Shown here piece by piece: positions 51,252 to 54,152 of a DNA stretch of 54,152 nt. The DNA lies in the NCBI GenBank assembly GCA_947167515.1, contig CAMVIM010000026.1, positions 1 through 54,152 of the forward strand, written 5' to 3'. Both the position numbers and the translations under genes were made by a program. Origin of the DNA: an uncultured Prevotellaceae bacterium (GTDB taxonomy: Bacteria; Bacteroidota; Bacteroidia; Bacteroidales; Bacteroidaceae). The notes under the pieces were generated by a model. That model had not been told where the DNA came from. It was given only the letters and a program-made list of their open reading frames with translations, and ran no database searches. Within the stretch, counting starts at the first letter, position 1, and every line of letters starts with the position of its first letter.

Positions 51252-51893
51252 CTACCCTATATACTTCAGAATCAGTTCCACCACTTCGTCCTCGGTGTGT
51301 CCAGCCATGGAGATGACGAGGTCGTAGTTGCGGGTGTCGTAGCGAGAAGTCTTGGCATAAGTCTTCACATAGTTCTCGCGCATCTTGTCCACCTTGGCGA
51401 TGGTTTTCTGTGCAGCCTCGCGCGAGAGCATCTGCTTCTTCATCACGCGCTCGATGCGCTGTTCCATCGGTGCCTGGATGAGGATGCTCAAGTGGTTGGG
51501 ATGGTCAGCCATGATGGCAAAGCCCGTACGGCCGGCAATCACGCACGACTCGTCAGCCACGATGCCCTTCAGGATTTCCGACTCCGTCTCATACATGTTG
51601 TCAGTGGTCAGCACGTCGGGTTCCTCGCCTGGAGCCAGGTCGTAGTACATGTTCGACGACACCCTCTCGGCCAGCACAAAACTGCGGGCAAACTCTGCCC
51701 ACCAGCTGTGGTTGCGCCCCTTCAGGTGCTCGATTTCCTCCACACTCAGGTTATACTTCTTCTGCAGACCCTTGATGATGGCCTTGTCATAAAACGACAC
51801 GTTCAGCTTCTCGGCCAGCTTCTCGCCCACAGTGCGGCCGCCACTGCCCAACTCACGGTTGATGGTGATGACGAATTTCTCGTTCTTATTCAT
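51252..51893 (-). CDS. Cytidylate kinase-like family protein
   Basis: 213 residues. FVITINRELGSGGRTVGEKL is the P-loop region of the Cytidylate_kin2 group (ITI.re.GSGG..iG..LA). FYDKAIIKGLQKKYNLS and VIAGRTGFAIMADHPNHLSI are also typical, as are the many Arg residues of the lid (QRIERVMKKQMLSREAAQKT). It probably phosphorylates a nucleoside monophosphate or a related small substrate; members are not proven CMP kinases, and the true Cmk is usually a separate gene. Cytoplasmic. Confidence 0.88.
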   Translation of the reverse strand: MNKNEKFVITINRELGSGGRTVGEKLAEKLNVSFYDKAIIKGLQKKYNLSVEEIEHLKGRNHSWWAEFARSFVLAERVSSNMYYDLAPGEEPDVLTTDNMYETESEILKGIVADESCVIAGRTGFAIMADHPNHLSILIQAPMEQRIERVMKKQMLSREAAQKTIAKVDKMRENYVKTYAKTSRYDTRNYDLVISMAGHTEDEVVELILKYIG

Positions 51894-51938
51894 GATATAC
51901 TATAGTTTTTAGGTGATTCTTGATGAAAAAACAAAAAA

Positions 51939-51972
51939 GCACCTTCAAGCAAATTTCTTCACCTGAAAGCAC
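51939..51972 (-). terminator. Terminator after the 77-aa peptide gene
   Basis: On the - strand GTGCTTTCAGG and CTTGAAGGTGC form an 11-bp stem using G-T pairs, followed by TTTTTTG. Confidence 0.65.
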
Positions 51973-52002
51973 TTCCTTTTCCTTTTATTCATTCTCAATT
52001 AT

Positions 52003-52236
52003 TTACCAGAGTTTGACATTCCAGTCGCTCAGACCATCGGCGTTGCGCTCGTTGCCACGGGCATTCAAACTACCTGGTTTGGTAGAAGATGATGCGCCAC
52101 CTAAGCCCAGTGAACTATCACCCAGACCTTGGGTCCTAACCTCTTGCACTGTTGGGGTTGTTGAATTATTCAATATGCTACTCATTCCTATGACCAAAAC
52201 CTCTGTCTCTGGTTTCAGATATGCTTTCTTTTTCAT
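52003..52236 (-). CDS. Small 'MKKxxxKPE' peptide of unknown function
   Basis: 77 residues: MKKKAYLKPETEVLVIGMSS, then a Gly/Ser/Asn-rich part with GDSSLGLGGASSS, and ending SDWNVKLW. The opening 'KxYxKPExEV' followed by a hydrophobic patch and a low-complexity tail is a recurring small-protein type in Bacteroidales. No signal peptide, lipobox or membrane helix. It has its own -7 box and terminator, so it is an expressed unit. Possibilities include a precursor peptide with an N-terminal leader, or a small regulator; neither is supported by a maturation gene nearby. Confidence 0.62.
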   Translation of the reverse strand: MKKKAYLKPETEVLVIGMSSILNNSTTPTVQEVRTQGLGDSSLGLGGASSSTKPGSLNARGNERNADGLSDWNVKLW

Positions 52237-52267
52237 ATTCTTACAATATTTAAATAGTTTTCGGGCA

Positions 52268-52275
52268 CAAAGTTA
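52268..52275 (-). promoter_or_regulatory. -7 element of the 77-aa peptide gene
   Basis: On the - strand TAACTTTG followed by TG, 32 bases before the ATG at 52236. Confidence 0.6.
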
Positions 52276-52380
52276 TATCTTTTTCTCTTTTCCTTCCAAA
52301 AAAATTTCTCTTTTTTTCAGAAAACCAAAAAGAAACGTCTTTCTCCCCCACCCTTTGACCTCCATTCATCACCTTCCGAG

Positions 52381-53199
52381 TCACTCGACCTTTGTCATCT
52401 TGAACACGACGGTCTGCATGGTGCCGTCATCATTCTGGCGCAAGGCATTCCATGTCATCACACCATTCTCGATGCTTCCGATTTCCCACCATTCGCGCAA
52501 CTCCTGCCCAGGGTAGTTGATCGGGTCAACCCAGCGCGTGCATATAAGAGTGCCGTCAATAAAATAGTCGTTTTTCGTGTTAGAACTTACATGCCACACC
52601 CCATTGTCTTCACAGTAGTAAACGTAGGTGCCATCAGCCTTGAACTCCCAACGGTGCTTCAGGTTGTCGTCGTATGTCGATTGACCTTCCTGAATGTGTC
52701 CTTCCCAGGTGCCCAAGATGTCGTTGCGATAGTCCTTCGTCAACCGGGTAAACAACTCCTTGCGACTTTCAATCTCGATTTTCTCGCCACCAGGCATGGT
52801 AATGTGCGTCACCGTCTGATATTCCATCTCCGAGCTGGTTATCCTGATCATGTCCATTTCCGTCACCACCTGTTTCCCGTCGCCATACGTTGCCTTCATG
52901 ACAACATGGTTCCCCTTGATGGTGACATCCATCTCCTTCTTATACTCCCACCACGGATCATTATCGCCCACCACCGCTATCGAGTTATACATTTTCAGGG
53001 TGTTCCCCTCTTTCACAAAGGTGTGAACAGACTTCCTGTTGGTAGGTGTATAGACCCCGTCGGTGGAGCAGTGAATCCACGAACCAAGCATCTTCTCCGA
53101 CAGATTCTCTATTTTATCATCATCGTCAGAACAAGACACTAAAAACGGCATTGCCACCATTGCCATCATCAAGAAGGCGCACTTCATTAAAAGTTTCAT
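52381..53199 (-). CDS. Lipocalin-like surface lipoprotein
   Basis: 272 residues. Lipid Cys23 (FLVSC) followed by SDDDDK, an acidic surface-export-like signal. Two lipocalin-type halves: MLGSWIHCSTDG (~37) and ILGTWEGHIQEG (~161), each the GxW opening of a lipocalin-like beta-barrel, with MEYQTVTHITMPGG between them and a WEFKADGTYVYYCEDN strand pair in the second. Lipocalin-like lipoproteins of Bacteroidales bind unknown small ligands or act as surface adaptors. Monocistronic. Confidence 0.78.
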   Translation of the reverse strand: MKLLMKCAFLMMAMVAMPFLVSCSDDDDKIENLSEKMLGSWIHCSTDGVYTPTNRKSVHTFVKEGNTLKMYNSIAVVGDNDPWWEYKKEMDVTIKGNHVVMKATYGDGKQVVTEMDMIRITSSEMEYQTVTHITMPGGEKIEIESRKELFTRLTKDYRNDILGTWEGHIQEGQSTYDDNLKHRWEFKADGTYVYYCEDNGVWHVSSNTKNDYFIDGTLICTRWVDPINYPGQELREWWEIGSIENGVMTWNALRQNDDGTMQTVVFKMTKVE

Positions 53200-53236
53200 A
53201 CTCGCATTTTTTTGAGTTACGTTTATTTTCAGGGCA

Positions 53237-53244
53237 CAAATTTA
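53237..53244 (-). promoter_or_regulatory. -7 element of the lipocalin-like gene
   Basis: On the - strand TAAATTTG followed by TG, 38 bases before the ATG at 53199. Confidence 0.5.
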
Positions 53245-53335
53245 CGTTTTCTCCTAAAAACTACCAAATTTGTTCCGATAATTTTTTTGCCACGGATTGT
53301 TTTTGAATTCTAAGGAGGAAAGGAGGAGAGGAGGG

Positions 53336-53390
53336 AGAGCCTTGGCGGCTCTTGGGGAACCATCCGGACGGGGCTTTCGCCAAGAAAGCC
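53336..53390. repeat. Twin-hairpin intergenic element (copy 2)
   Basis: AGAGCC-ttggc-GGCTCT (53336-53352) then GGCTTTC-gccaa-GAAAGCC (53372-53390). Matches the layout of 16288-16342, with the same gccaa loop in the second hairpin. The region 53281-53440 is otherwise purine-rich then pyrimidine-rich. Confidence 0.65.
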
Positions 53391-53435
53391 GAAATTCACT
53401 CCTCTCCTCCTCTTCTCCTTAGAACAAAAAAATAA

Positions 53436-53584
53436 TGATTATCCGCAATCGTACCACCAAACCTTAAAAACGAACACGAATCGCCCGAATTGACACGAAT
53501 TTATATGATGGAAGTTCCTTTATTCGTGTAGATTCGGGTGATTCGTGTTCGCACAAAATGTGGTGGTATCATTGCGGATAATCA
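53436..53584. repeat. 149-bp palindromic element inserted in an older repeat
   Basis: Outer arms TGATTATCCGCAATcgTACC (53436-53455) and its inverse ending at 53584, plus inner arms of 30 bp (53471-53500 and 53522-53551; 27 of 30 match). Flanking sequence on both sides (TTAGAACAAAAA...AATTAACTCGTGG) is contiguous at 28430-28455, giving an apparent empty site. Confidence 0.75.
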
Positions 53585-53675
53585 TAAAAAAATTAACTCG
53601 TGGTCAAAAAAAATTATTGGACAAAATTGTAGTGTGTTCTGTGAGTTCTGTGTGAAAATCCGTGTGGAATGTCTC

Positions 53676-53766
53676 CCCTACGTGCAACGCCGTTGCATAT
53701 TCAATTTGTACGGCACTCCAATTATAAATGGTACGCCGTTCCTATTGCAATCTGCACGACGTTGTG
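53676..53766. repeat. 90-bp interspersed repeat, copy C
   Basis: Opens CCCTACGTGCAACGCCGTTG like copy A and continues with ATTATAAATGGTACGCCGTT; ends near GCACGACGTTGTG. Copies at 28506-28594 and 40592-40673. Confidence 0.8.
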
Positions 53767-53838
53767 CCGGGGGAGGTGACGGCAGTGGGCTTGAGGGGAC
53801 TGTGGAATCGGTCGGACGGTATAACGGGAAATCGTTGC

Positions 53839-54152
53839 ATCAGCATTTCAGCGTTCTGGTCTTTCAGCATTTTGGCGTTTCTCTGTTTCAGCATTTCAAT
53901 CTCCTGCACTTTCGATATTCCGATGTTACTTCTTTACGACTTTATGTCTTTCCCTTGTTACAGCATTATGTCTTTTCATGGTTTTCTTATTTCAGCGTTT
54001 CAGTGTTTCCTCTTTTCTTGCTTTTGTGCTTTCGGTGTTTTGGGTTTTCGTCATTCCCCTATTTCGCTATTTTGTCTTTTCCCTATTCCTTCTTTCCTTT
54101 CTTCCGTTGTTTCGTTTTTGTTTATTTCCTTCTTTTCGTTTTTTCTTTTTTG
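53839..54152. repeat. Degenerate TTTCAGCATTT-type low-complexity repeat
   Basis: About 300 bases to the window end made of variants of TTTCAGC(A/G)TTT at irregular 12-18 base spacing, decaying into T/C-rich DNA. No gene, promoter or terminator was recognised in it. Confidence 0.6.

Noticed and set aside
1-54152. tRNA, rRNA, integrase, transposase and toxin-antitoxin genes
   Set aside because: None was recognised on either strand; the phage-like module lacks an integrase and visible attachment sites.

Overview
The window looks like a chromosomal segment of a Bacteroidales bacterium, most likely Prevotellaceae. Nearly every gene start is preceded by the Bacteroidetes primary promoter (-33 TTTG, about 19-20 nt, -7 TAnnTTTG, usually seen as TACCTTTGCA or TAACTTTGCA). 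Shine-Dalgarno sequences are absent. Lipoproteins carry an acidic run after the lipid cysteine (CSDYDNG, CSDDDD) like the Bacteroidetes surface-export signal. Several secreted proteins end in a short '(Y/W)xLxG...G(V/I)Y(V/I)...GK(K/R)V' tail typical of Prevotella cell-surface proteins. Family assignments rest on motifs read by eye; no database was searched.

Layout. 1-2 kb: end of a glycosyltransferase locus with two tandem near-duplicate GT2 genes. 2.2-8.6 kb: a 2135-residue secreted CotH-kinase/lamin-tail protein. 8.7-10 kb: a COG0523 (CobW-like) GTPase with a His/Asp/Glu-rich insert. 10.3-32 kb: four large lipoproteins of one DUF4842/LruC-like family (10.3, 18.9, 21.9 and 29.3 kb) and a BspA-like LRR surface protein (25.5 kb). 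Interspersed among them are an M23 peptidase lipoprotein, an RsbW-like kinase with a STAS antagonist, a DUF4252 protein, a second orphan STAS protein and a beta-barrel protein. 15.7-18.6 kb: a compact phage-derived module (HU-like protein, DUF5675, P5-like protein, a 31-residue membrane peptide, S24 repressor, divergent DUF4248). 32.3-38 kb: CaCA antiporter, MORN-repeat protein, small HExxH membrane protein, HU, PurN and DUF1232. 38.1-43.7 kb: two DUF4859-containing secreted proteins, one with an HEIGH metalloprotease-like domain. 43.9-47.9 kb: a leftward TolC/HlyD/MFS efflux operon. 48.3-53.2 kb: subtilisin-like protease, cytidylate-kinase-like enzyme, a 77-residue 'KPE' peptide and a lipocalin-like lipoprotein. 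The last 950 bases are non-coding and built from nested repeats.

How it fits together. Much of the window encodes surface or secreted proteins. The RsbW/STAS pair and the second STAS protein sit among the surface lipoproteins, which hints at (but does not prove) partner-switch control of the cell surface. The S24 repressor lies between divergent promoters, and a perfect palindrome overlaps the promoter of its lysis-like neighbours, so this looks like a small self-regulated, domesticated phage module.

The intergenic DNA is unusually structured. There is a 40-bp-identical promoter cassette used by two unrelated genes, a CTGCGAC-N3-GTCGCAG palindrome family (one copy inside the antiporter reading frame), a three-copy repeat of about 90 bp, two long palindromes of about 150-160 bp (one with an apparent empty site for comparison), three 21-bp-phased repeats in front of a lipoprotein promoter, and a promoter-to-terminator unit at 40.7-40.85 kb that looks like a small RNA gene.
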